A stretch of DNA of 64,000 nucleotides from Mycobacterium sp. DL99. Lineage in GTDB: Bacteria; Actinomycetota; Actinomycetes; Mycobacteriales; Mycobacteriaceae. The stretch covers positions 1,960,683 through 2,024,682 of the forward strand of contig NZ_SJOM01000007.1 in the NCBI RefSeq assembly GCF_004762045.1, given 5' to 3'. Shown one piece after another: positions 41,399-50,801 of the stretch. Made by a program: the position numbers and the translations under genes. The notes under the pieces were generated by a model. That model saw nothing but the letters and a program-made list of their open reading frames with translations, ran no database searches and was not told the origin of the DNA. Numbering within the stretch: position 1 is the stretch's first letter; every line of letters starts with the position of its first letter.

Positions 41399-44300
41399 GT
41401 GGGGATGCGGCCCGCGGCGAGGATGCCGAAGCTGACACGACGAAGTCGGGTGCTGATCGGCCTGGCACTGGTGGCGGTGCTGGCGTTGTTGATCGGACCT
41501 CGGGTGGTCGACGGCTACGTCGACTGGTTGTGGTTCGGCGAGTTGGGGTACCGGTCGGTGTTCACCACCGTGCTGGCGACCCGGCTCATCGTGTTCCTCG
41601 TGGTGGGGCTGCTCATCGGTGCGGTGGTGTTCGCCGGGCTGGCGTTGGCGTATCGCAGCCGTCCGGTGTTCGTCCCGGCCGCCGGCCCGAATGATCCGGT
41701 GGCGCGTTACCGCACCACGGTGCTGGCCCGGTTGCGGCTGTTCGGGATCGGGGTGCCGGTCTTCATCGGCCTGCTGGCCGGCGTGATCGCGCAGAGCTAC
41801 TGGGTCCGGGTGCAGTTGTTCCTGCACGGCAGCGATTTCGGGATCACCGATCCGCAGTTCGGCCGGGATCTGGGCTTCTACGCGTTCGACCTGCCGTTCT
41901 ACCGGCTGGTGCTGACGTACCTGTTCGTCGCGACCTTCCTGGCGTTCGTCGCGAATCTGCTGGGGCACTACGTGTTCGGCGGGATCCGGCTGACCGGTCG
42001 CAGCGGAGCGCTGAGCCGCGCCGCGCGCATCCAACTGATCAGCCTGGTCGGCTTCCTGATCCTGCTCAAGGCTCTCGCGTACTGGCTGGACCGCTACGAG
42101 CTGTTGAGCAACACCCGCACCGGCAAGCCGTTCACCGGTGCCGGCTACACCGACATCAACGCGGTGCTGCCCGCCAAGCTGATCCTGTTGGCCATCGCGC
42201 TGATCTGCGCGGTGGCGGTGTTCTCGGCGATCGTGCTGCGCGACTTGCGGATTCCGGCCATCGGTGTGGTGCTGTTGCTGCTGAGCTCGATGGTGGTGGG
42301 TGCGGGGTGGCCGCTGATCGTCGAGCAGTTCAGCGTCAAGCCGAACGCCGCGCAGAAGGAAAGCGAGTACATCAGCCGCAGTATCACCGCGACCAGGCAG
42401 GCCTACGGGCTCACCAACGACACGGTGACGTACCGCAATTACGAGAGCAACGGTCAGACGACGGCCGCGCAGGTGGCTGCGGACCGGGCGACCACGTCGA
42501 ACATCCGGCTGCTGGATCCGACGATCGTCAGCCCCGCATTCACCCAGTTCCAGCAGGGCAAGAACTTCTACTTCTTCCCGGATCAGCTGGCCATCGACCG
42601 CTATGCCGGTCCTGACGGCGGTCTGCGCGACTTCGTGGTCGCCGCACGCGAACTCAACCCGGACCGGTTGATCGAGAACCAGCGCGACTGGATCAACCGG
42701 CACACCGTCTACACCCACGGCAACGGATTCATCGCGTCACCGGCCAACACGGTGCGCGGTATCGCCAACGACCCCAACCAGAACGGCGGTTACCCGGAGT
42801 TCCTCGCCAGCGTCGTCGGCGCCAACGGCAAGGTGGTCTCACCCGGACCGGCGCCGCTCGACCAGCCCCGGGTCTACTTCGGGCCGGTGATCGCCGATAC
42901 CGCGGCCGACTACGCGATCGTCGGCAAGAACGGTGATGTCGACCGCGAGTACGACTACGAAACCAACACCGACACCAAGAACTACACGTACTCGGGCACC
43001 GGCGGTGTGTCGATCGGCAACTGGCTGGCCCGGACGGTGTTCGCCGCCAAGTTCGCCGAGCGGAACTTCCTGCTATCCAACGTGATCGGTGAGAACAGCA
43101 AGATTCTGTTCAACCGTGATCCGGCCCATCGGGTGGAAGCGGTGGCGCCGTGGCTGACCACCGACACCAGTGTGTACCCGGCGATCGTCAACAAGCGCAT
43201 GGTCTGGATCGTCGACGGCTACACCACGCTGGACAACTACCCGTATTCGGAGCTGACCACGCTGTCGAGTGCGACGGCGGATTCCAACGAGGTGGCGGTC
43301 AACCGGCTGGCTCCCGACAAGCAGGTGTCCTACATCCGCAACTCGGTCAAGGCCACCGTCGACGCCTACGACGGCACCGTGACGCTGTACGCCCAGGACG
43401 AGCAGGATCCGGTGCTCAAGGCCTGGATGAGCGTGTTCCCCGGCACCGTCAAACCGAAGGCGGACATCTCCCCGGAGTTGCAGGCGCACCTGCGTTATCC
43501 CGAGGATCTGTTCAAGGTGCAGCGTTCCCTGCTGACCAAGTACCACGTCGACGATCCGGTGAAGTTCTTCACCAACGCCGATTTCTGGAACGTGCCGCTG
43601 GATCCCAACCCGACGGCAAGCAGCTATCAGCCGCCGTTCTACATCGTCGCCAAAGACCTCGTGAACAACGATGGTTCAGCGTCGTTCCAGTTGACCAGCG
43701 CGCTGAACTGGCTGCAGCGGGAATTCCTGGCCGCCTATGTCAGTGCCAGCTCGGATCCGTCGACCTACGGCAAGATCACCGTGCTCACCATTCCGGGTGA
43801 GGTCAAGGGTCCGAAACAGGCATTCAACGCGATAAGTACCGACACCGCCGTCACGCAGGACCTCGGTGTGATCGGACGCGACAACCTGAACCGAATCCGG
43901 TGGGGCAACCTGTTGACCCTGCCGGTGGCCGATGGCGGGTTGCTGTACGTGGCACCGGTTTATGCATCGCCGGGAACCAGTGACGCGGCGTCGACCTACC
44001 CACGCCTGATCCGGGTGGCCATGCTCTACGGCGACAAGGTCGGTTACGGTCCGACCGTCAGTGACGCGCTGACCGAACTGTTCGGCCCGGGGGCGGGTGC
44101 CACCGCCACCAATGTGGCTCCTACCGACGGCAAGCCGCAGGCTGCCGGTACTCCGGAAGCGCCGCCGGCCGCTCAGCCGCCGGTCAGTCCGGATGGTCAG
44201 GCGCCACAGGTCGTTGCGCCGCCGGCGGCGATCCCGCCCGGTCAGCCCATGCAGCTGTCGCCGGCCAAGGCCGCCGCGCTCAAGGACGTCGAGTCGGCGC

Positions 44301-44404
44301 TGTCGGAGGCGCAGGATGCGCAGCGCAGTGGTGACTTCGGCAAGTACGGGCAGGCGTTGCAGCGCTTGAACGATGCGATGAACAAGTTCAACTCGTCGAA
44401 GTAG
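41399..44404 (+). CDS. UPF0182 family large membrane protein (Rv3193c-like)
   Basis: A 1001-residue protein. The first 300 residues have seven hydrophobic segments, for example [40 protein letters not shown] and [20 protein letters not shown]. The rest is a large extracytoplasmic domain with NNxN-type repeats and [11 protein letters not shown] Pro/Ala-rich linker (about 900-945) leads to a short C-terminal helical segment with [20 protein letters not shown]. No known enzyme motif is visible. Start GTG 41399 (VGMRPAARM) follows GGGAG; ATG at 41405 is possible. Conserved across actinobacteria; function unknown. Confidence 0.88.
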   Translation: MGMRPAARMPKLTRRSRVLIGLALVAVLALLIGPRVVDGYVDWLWFGELGYRSVFTTVLATRLIVFLVVGLLIGAVVFAGLALAYRSRPVFVPAAGPNDPVARYRTTVLARLRLFGIGVPVFIGLLAGVIAQSYWVRVQLFLHGSDFGITDPQFGRDLGFYAFDLPFYRLVLTYLFVATFLAFVANLLGHYVFGGIRLTGRSGALSRAARIQLISLVGFLILLKALAYWLDRYELLSNTRTGKPFTGAGYTDINAVLPAKLILLAIALICAVAVFSAIVLRDLRIPAIGVVLLLLSSMVVGAGWPLIVEQFSVKPNAAQKESEYISRSITATRQAYGLTNDTVTYRNYESNGQTTAAQVAADRATTSNIRLLDPTIVSPAFTQFQQGKNFYFFPDQLAIDRYAGPDGGLRDFVVAARELNPDRLIENQRDWINRHTVYTHGNGFIASPANTVRGIANDPNQNGGYPEFLASVVGANGKVVSPGPAPLDQPRVYFGPVIADTAADYAIVGKNGDVDREYDYETNTDTKNYTYSGTGGVSIGNWLARTVFAAKFAERNFLLSNVIGENSKILFNRDPAHRVEAVAPWLTTDTSVYPAIVNKRMVWIVDGYTTLDNYPYSELTTLSSATADSNEVAVNRLAPDKQVSYIRNSVKATVDAYDGTVTLYAQDEQDPVLKAWMSVFPGTVKPKADISPELQAHLRYPEDLFKVQRSLLTKYHVDDPVKFFTNADFWNVPLDPNPTASSYQPPFYIVAKDLVNNDGSASFQLTSALNWLQREFLAAYVSASSDPSTYGKITVLTIPGEVKGPKQAFNAISTDTAVTQDLGVIGRDNLNRIRWGNLLTLPVADGGLLYVAPVYASPGTSDAASTYPRLIRVAMLYGDKVGYGPTVSDALTELFGPGAGATATNVAPTDGKPQAAGTPEAPPAAQPPVSPDGQAPQVVAPPAAIPPGQPMQLSPAKAAALKDVESALSEAQDAQRSGDFGKYGQALQRLNDAMNKFNSSK

Positions 44405-44417
44405 CGGAGCGGATTGG
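44401..44417. repeat. Inverted 17-base copy of the adnA upstream repeat
   Basis: GTAGCGGAGCGGATTGG is the exact reverse complement of CCAATCCGCTCCGCTAC in the repeat at 14801-14879. It overlaps the stop codon of the UPF0182 gene. Confidence 0.6.
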
Positions 44418-44479
44418 CGCGTCGCCGGGCCGGTCCGGAGGGTGACAATGGGCCAGTAGTTCGGCGGACGGGGGGACTC

Positions 44480-45010
44480 GTGAGGTCGTGTCTGGCCGTG
44501 TTGTTGACCCTGCTGGTGGCGGCGGGGCTCACCGCTTGCCGGACCGGGGACCGCCGGTGGTCGGATGCGCCGTTCGCCGCCCCGATGAGGCCGGCGTTCG
44601 GCGCGCGGGTCACCGATGGCAAGCTGGAGATCTGGGTGCCGCCGGGCTGCGTCGGGGTGCGGTCGGTGGAGATCGGGTTTGGATTTGGCCCGAAGCTCGT
44701 GTTGACCGATACCTCCGGTACGGCGACTCTCGACCGGTTCACCGTCGGTGGACCCTATCCGGGTCTGACCGTGACGGAAGCGCCGCCGCCTGGCTTCGAT
44801 TGGCGCACAGAGGAATATTTGTTTCTCAATGTGCAGTCCACGCCCGGGGGGTACCCCGCGACCGCTCGGACGGCCGAGGTCGTTGCCGGATCGAACAGTT
44901 ACCCGGCCGACACCTTCTTCTTCGACGGCGTCGGTTGGCTAGATCCCGCGGGCGTCGCCGAGAAAGAAGGCAAGGAGTTCGCAGGGGTGTGCACGCCGCA
45001 AGAGAAATGA
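44480..45010 (+). CDS. Putative lipoprotein
   Basis: A 176-residue exported protein. GTG at 44480 gives a short signal peptide VRSCLAVLLTLLVAAGLTAC with the lipobox LTAC and Cys20 as the lipid-bearing residue. The mature part has a beta-rich look (KLEIWVPPGCVGVRSVEIGF, GPKLVLTDTSGTATLDRFTV) and no recognised domain. It is 75 bases after the UPF0182 gene on the same strand and 45 bases before the SARP gene. Confidence 0.75.
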   Translation: MRSCLAVLLTLLVAAGLTACRTGDRRWSDAPFAAPMRPAFGARVTDGKLEIWVPPGCVGVRSVEIGFGFGPKLVLTDTSGTATLDRFTVGGPYPGLTVTEAPPPGFDWRTEEYLFLNVQSTPGGYPATARTAEVVAGSNSYPADTFFFDGVGWLDPAGVAEKEGKEFAGVCTPQEK

Positions 45011-45055
45011 AGCGGGTGCTCGCCGGGTTGCGGTGCCGACAATTAAGCTGCGTCG

Positions 45056-48000
45056 GTGCACTTTCGTTTGCTCGGACCGCTGCAGGTAGTGCACGCCGGT
45101 GCGACCGTGGATGTCGGCGGACCCAAACAGCGCACGGTCTTGGCGCTGCTGTTGCTGGCGCACGGCCGGGTCGTCTCGGTCGACCGGCTGATCGACGCGG
45201 TGTGGGGTGATGATCCGCCGGCCAGCGCTAATGCGAGCCTTCAGGTGTACATCTCCAACTTGCGCAGGGCCCTGCGGGACGGTTCCCCGGTTGCTTCGCC
45301 GATCGTGCGTCAACCGCCGGGCTACTACCTTGATGTGCCTGCCGATGCCGTCGATGTCACGGTGTTCACCGCCGGATGCGCGCGGGCCGCGGCGGCCGCA
45401 GGCCAGGCAAGCTGGACAGAAGCACTGACAGTTGCCGATGAGACGTTGGCGCTGTGGCGGGGAGATCTGCTGAGCGATCTGGGGGATCAGCATTGGGTCA
45501 CCCAGGATGCGGCACGTGTACGGGAGCTGCGCTCCGAATGTCTCGACCATCGGATCACGGCCCTGCTGGCATTGGGGCAGGTACCGGCGGCGGTATCTGC
45601 GGTTGCCGAACTGCGTTCGGCTGAACCGTTTTCCGATCGCGGTGTGTGGCTTCAGATGTTGGCGCAGTACCGGTCGGGCCGGGCTTCGGAGGCGTTGGAG
45701 ATCTATGCCCGCTATGCCCGCCTGCTCGATGAGGACCTGGGTCTGACGCCGGGGGCCGAGCTTCGGGAGCTACAGACAGCCATACTGCGTCAGGCACCGG
45801 AACTCGCGGCCTGGCCCCGCTCCCCGGAGTGGTCGGGTGCCGGCGAGGTGCCCACCCCGGCGGCGTTTGTGGCCCAGGCCCCGGTACCGGATCCCGGCGG
45901 GGCCACGCTGATCGGGCGTGACCGTGAATTGAATGTCGCGGCAGAGCTTCTCGCCGAAGTGCGGGCGGGGGAGACGCGGTGGCTCGTGCTTTCCGGCCCG
46001 CCGGGGATCGGCAAGACCCGTCTGGCCGAGGAGATCGACCGTCGGTTCTACGGCGAAGCCGTCTGGGTGAGTTGCCCCGACGAGCAGGCGACCCCACCGT
46101 GGTGGCCCATGCGGCAACTCGTTCGGGGGTTGGGTGGTGACGCGGACGAGGTGCTCGAGGTGCCTGCGGACGCCGACCCCGACACGGCGCGGTTCCGGGT
46201 CTACGAACGGGTGCAGACTCTGCTGGAGTCGGCGCGCGGGCCGCTCATGGTCGTGATAGACGATGTGCAGTGGGCTGATTCGACATCGGCCGCCTGTTTG
46301 GCCTACATCGCCGGTGCATTGTGGGGCCATCCGGTCGCCGTGGTGCTCACGGTCCGCGATGGTGAACACATCACCGACGTCGCGCGCCTGCTCGCGACGG
46401 TGGCCCGCGGCTCCGGCAACCGGCAATTGGAGCTGGCCGCGCTGTCGTCCGAAGATGTTGCGGTACTGGCCAATCAGATCGCCGATGATTTCGTCGACGA
46501 CGCCGAGGCGGGAGTGCTGGCCGAACGAACCGGCGGCAACCCCTTCTTCGTCTCCGAGTACGCCCGGCTGCCTCGGTCCGAACGCGGTGAGATCCCGGTT
46601 GCGGTGAAGTCGGTGCTGGAACGCCGGCTGGCCGGGTTGGGGCCCGAGGTGCTGGGGTTGATGCGAGTGGCCGCGGTGATCGGTGACACCATCGACGCCG
46701 ACGCGGTGCCCGTGCTGGCCCGGGTGGCCGGGCTCGACTTCGACAGCCTCGCCGACCATCTCGACGTTGCGGCCGACGAGCGGATCGTGGTCAGCGCGCA
46801 TGCCGGTGATGGTTATGCGTTCGCCCACGGGCTGCTGCGTGACCACCTGATCGCCGGCCTGCCGGCGATGCGCCGTCAGCGTCTGCATCTGCAGGTGGCG
46901 GACGCGTTGGCCGACAGTGCATCCGAGGAGGCGGTGACCCGGCGCGCCCAGCATCTGGTGGCGGCCCAACCGCTGGCCGATCCGCAGGAGGTGGTGGCGG
47001 CGTGCCGGTTGGCCGCAGAGCAGGCCACCCAACGGTGGAGTTCGGATATCGCGGCGCGGTGGTGGCAGGCGGCGCTCGATGCCTATAACCGGTTGCCGGG
47101 TTCCGCGCGCCACGATGCCGAGCGAGACGTGTTGACGGTGGCCATGCTCGACGCGTATTCGCGTGCGGGCCGGGGACGATTGGTGCTCGGTGCCGTCGAG
47201 CGAAACCTGGCTGATGCGTTGCGCAGCGAGCGGGCCGATACCGCCGGGAGGGTGGCCAGCGCGCTACTGCGGGCCAGTGGGGGATGGCCTTGGCTGGCGC
47301 CGGGGGAGGATCCGGGTCCGCTGCTGTCCTTGTTGGAGCAGGCCGCGAAGATGGCGTCCGCCCACCCGGCCGCCGGCGCGCGGGTGCTGGCGGCGCTGGC
47401 CGTAGGTTGCTGCTATCACCCGGACCCTGCGCTGGCGGCCGGATATCTGCAGCGGGCCGATCAGTTGGCCGACAGCACAGGCGATCCCGATGTCATCGCT
47501 GACACTCTGATGGGCCGGCTCATCACCTATTCCGGGGTGGCCGAGTTCAGTACCGCGACCTTCGACTGGATCGACCGGCTGAATTCTCTGCAGCACAGCA
47601 GGTCCCGTGAGGATGCCGTCATCGCCCACTCGGTGGCGACGATGGCGGCACTGAACCTGGGCGACATCGACCTGACCGAGCGGCATCTGCGTGCGGGTAT
47701 CGCGGGTAGTGAGGAGCTGCAGCTTCCGGTGCTCCGGGCCCAATTGCGTTGGATGCAGTCGGTATTGGCGATCTGGCTGGGCGACTTCGCCGAGGCGCGA
47801 GCCCACCACGCCATCGCGGCGCGCGTGCACGAGCAGACTGAACTCTACGGCGCCGGAAGCGGTCTGCTGGCCGAGGCGACCTTGCTGCACGAGACAGGTG
47901 GGCCGGTCGAGGGGCTGACTGCCACGCAGGCCGGCATCGACAGCGGGGGGCAGGGGATGGAGGCGTTGGTGCGCACCGTTCTGCTCACGGCCGTCGAGGG

Positions 48001-48469
48001 CTCCAGGCGCGAGGCCGTCGAGCGCCTGGACGAGTGGCGTGCGGAACTCGGCCGGGGACAGGTGTGGACCGGGTTGGGGCAGGCCGCGTGGATGGCGCAT
48101 CTTGCCGCCGACTACGGGTTGGCCGACTACGTGGGCGACCTGTTGGCGGTACTGGAGCCGTTCGCCGACCGCGTCGCCGTGCTCGGCCAGGTCGGGCATG
48201 CCGGGCCGGTGGCGTTGGCCACCGCCCGGCTGCACGCGCTCCGGGGCGATCGGGAGCGGGCCCTGGCGGATCTGGTCCGGGCCGAGGACATCGCCGATCG
48301 CACCGGGGCCAAGCCAACGAAACTGTGGTGTGCGCTGTTGCGGTGCCGGCTCGACCTCGAGATCGACGCAGACGGCCCGGCACCGCGCGCGGCGGCGCGC
48401 ACGCTGGCCGCCGAGGCCGGGGCGCTGGGAATGCGCGGCCTGGCGACCCTCGCGCAACAGCTGGTCTGA
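45056..48469 (+). CDS. SARP-type regulator with STAND ATPase and TPR region
   Basis: A 1137-residue AfsR/SARP-like regulator. OmpR-type winged HTH at residues 1-90 (LLGPLQVVHAGATVDVGGPK), BTAD domain about 95-240 (WRGDLLSDLGDQHWVTQDA), then an AAA_16/STAND ATPase with Walker A LSGPPGIGKTRLAEE (about 310-324) and Walker B VVIDDVQWAD. The C-terminal 550 residues are helical and TPR-like. It likely activates specialised genes when the ATPase switches on. Starts at GTG 45056. The next gene (FAD oxidase) is a possible target. No known orthologue at this position in M. tuberculosis. Confidence 0.87.
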   Translation: MHFRLLGPLQVVHAGATVDVGGPKQRTVLALLLLAHGRVVSVDRLIDAVWGDDPPASANASLQVYISNLRRALRDGSPVASPIVRQPPGYYLDVPADAVDVTVFTAGCARAAAAAGQASWTEALTVADETLALWRGDLLSDLGDQHWVTQDAARVRELRSECLDHRITALLALGQVPAAVSAVAELRSAEPFSDRGVWLQMLAQYRSGRASEALEIYARYARLLDEDLGLTPGAELRELQTAILRQAPELAAWPRSPEWSGAGEVPTPAAFVAQAPVPDPGGATLIGRDRELNVAAELLAEVRAGETRWLVLSGPPGIGKTRLAEEIDRRFYGEAVWVSCPDEQATPPWWPMRQLVRGLGGDADEVLEVPADADPDTARFRVYERVQTLLESARGPLMVVIDDVQWADSTSAACLAYIAGALWGHPVAVVLTVRDGEHITDVARLLATVARGSGNRQLELAALSSEDVAVLANQIADDFVDDAEAGVLAERTGGNPFFVSEYARLPRSERGEIPVAVKSVLERRLAGLGPEVLGLMRVAAVIGDTIDADAVPVLARVAGLDFDSLADHLDVAADERIVVSAHAGDGYAFAHGLLRDHLIAGLPAMRRQRLHLQVADALADSASEEAVTRRAQHLVAAQPLADPQEVVAACRLAAEQATQRWSSDIAARWWQAALDAYNRLPGSARHDAERDVLTVAMLDAYSRAGRGRLVLGAVERNLADALRSERADTAGRVASALLRASGGWPWLAPGEDPGPLLSLLEQAAKMASAHPAAGARVLAALAVGCCYHPDPALAAGYLQRADQLADSTGDPDVIADTLMGRLITYSGVAEFSTATFDWIDRLNSLQHSRSREDAVIAHSVATMAALNLGDIDLTERHLRAGIAGSEELQLPVLRAQLRWMQSVLAIWLGDFAEARAHHAIAARVHEQTELYGAGSGLLAEATLLHETGGPVEGLTATQAGIDSGGQGMEALVRTVLLTAVEGSRREAVERLDEWRAELGRGQVWTGLGQAAWMAHLAADYGLADYVGDLLAVLEPFADRVAVLGQVGHAGPVALATARLHALRGDRERALADLVRAEDIADRTGAKPTKLWCALLRCRLDLEIDADGPAPRAAARTLAAEAGALGMRGLATLAQQLV

Positions 48470-48572
48470 ACTGCGGCTTGTCCCCTTCTTGAACCGGTCG
48501 CCAAGTAGATGCCAAGTGGTCCCGGTGATGCTGTGCGCCGAGAATTTGCACGGATTTTTCGAGAGGATCCCG

Positions 48573-49967
48573 ATGACCCTGACCGATCTCGCGCACGAGG
48601 GCCTGGACGACGCACTGGAGGGGCTACGCGCCCACGTCACCGCCCCTGTCGCGCTGCCGGGGGAGGCCGGCTATGAGCGGGCCACCCCGTGGAACGTGGC
48701 GGCCACCGTGGAGCCCGCCGCGGTGGTGTTGGCGACCTCCGCCTTCGACATCGCCAACACCGTGGGTTTCGCCGCTGCCCGGGGATACCGGGTGGGCGTG
48801 CAGGCCACCGGCCACGGTGCGCTGTCGGTCGCGTCCGACACGATCCTGGTGGTGACCTCCGGCATGACCGACGTCACCGTGGATCCGGTGGCCCGCACCG
48901 CACGGGTGGCGGCCGGGGCCACATGGCAGCAGGTGCTCGACGCAGCGGCTCCGCACGGCTTGGCCGGGCTGTGTGGTTCCTCGCCGGGGGTCGGCGTCGT
49001 GGGATTCCTGACCGGCGCGGGGATCGGGCCGTTGGTGCGCACCGTCGGGTTGTCGTCGGACTATGTGCGGTCCTTCGAGTTGGTCACCGGCGCAGGGGAG
49101 TTGCTGCGCGCGACCCCGGAGGAGAACGCCGAACTGTTCTGGGGTCTGCGCGGCGGGAAGTCGACGTTGGGCATCGTCACCGCCGTCGAGATCGAATTGC
49201 TGCCGATCTCCGAGTTCTACGGCGGCGCGGTGTATTTCGACGGCGCGGATGCCGCGGCGGTGCTGCGTGAGTGGGCCCGCTGGTGTGCTGACCTGCCCGA
49301 GTCCGTCTCGACTTCCCTTGCGCTGCTACAGCTGCCACCGCTGCCCGGCATTCCCGAGCCACTCGCCGGCCGGTTCACCGTCGCGGTGCGCTACACCGCC
49401 CTCGGCGACTTCGTCGAGGCTGAACGACTCCTGGCGCCGATGCGTGCGGTCGCCACCCCGGTGCTCGACACCGTCGCGGTGATGCCGTACGCCGCAATCG
49501 GTGCCGTACATGCCGATCCGGTCGATCCGATGCCGACCTACGAACACCACACATTGTTGCGCGAACTGACCGCGGAGACGGTTGAGGTGCTGCTGGGGGC
49601 GGCCGGGCCGGATTCGGGCTCGGTGCAGACGATCGTCGAAGTTCGGATGCTCGGTGGGGCTTTGGCACGTGAGGCACAACACCGCAGCGCGTTCTGCCAT
49701 CGTGACGCCGCGTTCGCCGTGACCGTCATCGGGGTCCTGGCGCCTCCGGTCGCCGAACTGGTGGTGCCGCAGGCCGGCGCGCTGATCGTGGCGCTGTCGG
49801 AATGGTCCAGCGGCGGCCAGCTCCCCAACTTCGCGCCTTCCGAGGACGCGGGGCGGGCCGTGCGGGTCTACGACGAGGAGACCCGGCACTGGCTGGCCGC
49901 GCTGGCCGAGCGTCACGACCCGGCGGGCGTGTTCCGATGTGGTCAGGTGGTGCGTTTCATGGCCTGA
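48573..49967 (+). CDS. FAD-binding oxidoreductase of the PCMH/berberine-bridge type
   Basis: A 464-residue flavoprotein. The PCMH-type FAD domain has GVQATGHGALS, where the His (about residue 83) is at the place of the 8-alpha-histidyl flavin link, then VTVDPVARTARVAAGATWQQVL, and GFLTGAGIGPLVRTVGLSSD followed by LVTGAGELLRATPEENAELFWGLRGG. The Cys of bicovalent members is not obvious. It probably oxidises a small alcohol, sugar or secondary metabolite. ATG 48573 follows GAGAGGAT. It is downstream of the SARP regulator, which may control it. Substrate unknown. Confidence 0.83.
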   Translation: MTLTDLAHEGLDDALEGLRAHVTAPVALPGEAGYERATPWNVAATVEPAAVVLATSAFDIANTVGFAAARGYRVGVQATGHGALSVASDTILVVTSGMTDVTVDPVARTARVAAGATWQQVLDAAAPHGLAGLCGSSPGVGVVGFLTGAGIGPLVRTVGLSSDYVRSFELVTGAGELLRATPEENAELFWGLRGGKSTLGIVTAVEIELLPISEFYGGAVYFDGADAAAVLREWARWCADLPESVSTSLALLQLPPLPGIPEPLAGRFTVAVRYTALGDFVEAERLLAPMRAVATPVLDTVAVMPYAAIGAVHADPVDPMPTYEHHTLLRELTAETVEVLLGAAGPDSGSVQTIVEVRMLGGALAREAQHRSAFCHRDAAFAVTVIGVLAPPVAELVVPQAGALIVALSEWSSGGQLPNFAPSEDAGRAVRVYDEETRHWLAALAERHDPAGVFRCGQVVRFMA

Positions 49968-50022
49968 CCCTGGGCCGGAATATCGACCGAATTCGGCCAA
50001 AAACCGCCTCTGAGCAGACGAT

Positions 50023-50052
50023 TTGGAGGTCTTCGTGAGACCCCGGTAATCT
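50023..50052 (+). promoter_or_regulatory. Probable promoter of the initiator tRNA gene
   Basis: TTGGAG (50023-50028), 18 bases, TAATCT (50047-50052), located 12 bases before the tRNA 5' end. Spacing and position fit a sigma-A promoter. Confidence 0.5.
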
Positions 50053-50063
50053 TGTATTTGCAA

Positions 50064-50137
50064 CGCGGGGTGGAGCAGCTCGGTAGCTCGCTGGGCTCAT
50101 AACCCAGAGGTCGCAGGTTCGAATCCTGTCCCCGCTA
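50064..50137 (+). tRNA. Initiator tRNA-Met (tRNA-fMet, anticodon CAT)
   Basis: A 74-base cloverleaf. The acceptor stem CGCGGGG/CCCCGCT has position 1 unpaired (C against T), the D arm is GAGC...GCTC, the anticodon stem ends in three G-C pairs (GGG-CTCATAA-CCC) with the anticodon at 50098-50100, and the T arm is GCAGG TTCGAAT CCTGT. The mismatch at 1:72 and the three G-C pairs are the hallmarks of initiator tRNA. CCA is not encoded (CTA follows). Confidence 0.95.
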
Positions 50138-50146
50138 CTAAGAGGA

Positions 50147-50183
50147 AATGGCCCTCGGAGATTACCTCCGGGGGCCATTTTCT
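50147..50183 (+). terminator. Intrinsic terminator of the tRNA gene
   Basis: AATGGCCCTCGGAG (50147-50160), loop ATTAC, CTCCGGGGGCCATT (50166-50179): a 14-position stem with one T-G wobble, then a short T-rich tail. Confidence 0.85.
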
Positions 50184-50299
50184 ATGGCTCGTCGACACGA
50201 TGGGGAACATCAGGCGGATGCGTCTCGTGGTGCGTCGTATCGTCGGTCTAACTGAGAGCCGCCCGTTCGATGTGGGCGAGCTGGAGGGAACTCCCGACA

Positions 50300-50612
50300 C
50301 CGCGCGATCTCGCTAGATGCGAGCATGGCGCGGCTGAAGGTGTTGCTGCGGTCGTTCGCCAGCAGTAGTACCAACTGTGGTTCACGAGGGAGGTGCTCGA
50401 TGATGTATGCCATCACCGCAGTTGTAGACGGTGCGGCGGGAGATGCCGAGCGTGTCGGTGACATCGGACGCCGTTGTTTGTGCCGCACCTAGCCTGTCCA
50501 ATATTCGCAGCGCTGTGTCGACGATGCGCTTGCGCGCCTCTTCGTCGTCGGCCGGGGCGCCGGCCGGGCCGGCGCAGTGGAAGACTTGCCGCTCGATGCC
50601 GTCGGAGAGCTA
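50300..50612 (-). pseudogene. Decayed TetR regulator gene
   Basis: On the minus strand one frame encodes a TetR HTH: EARKRIVDTALRILDRLG, ASDVTDTLGISRRTVYN, from about 50612 to 50421. It then breaks; the expected continuation appears in another frame as MAYIIEHLPREPQLVLLLAN, DRSNTFSRAMLASSEIAR (50413-50310). Stop codons flank both parts (TAG just upstream of the HTH frame). The gene is thus frameshifted and truncated. The 50184-50801 stretch has no other gene that I can support. Confidence 0.65.
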
Positions 50613-50801
50613 TTTGAGGTCAATGTATTCGGACCATTGGAACTGAAACTCGCATACCTCCCCACGGTGCGAGCTGAATCATGGGGCGCAATCATCTTCA
50701 TCGGAATGCTGAATCACTGAAGTGTGCGTCTCGTTCCAAAGCAGTTACGCTGCATCGAAACTGGGTCTGGCGGGCTTTGTGCAATCCCCGCGCCCCGGCC
50801 T

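Noticed and set aside
50064..50801. tRNA-fMet as an integration site of a mobile element
   Set aside because: No integrase, transposase or duplicated tRNA 3' end was found within the window.
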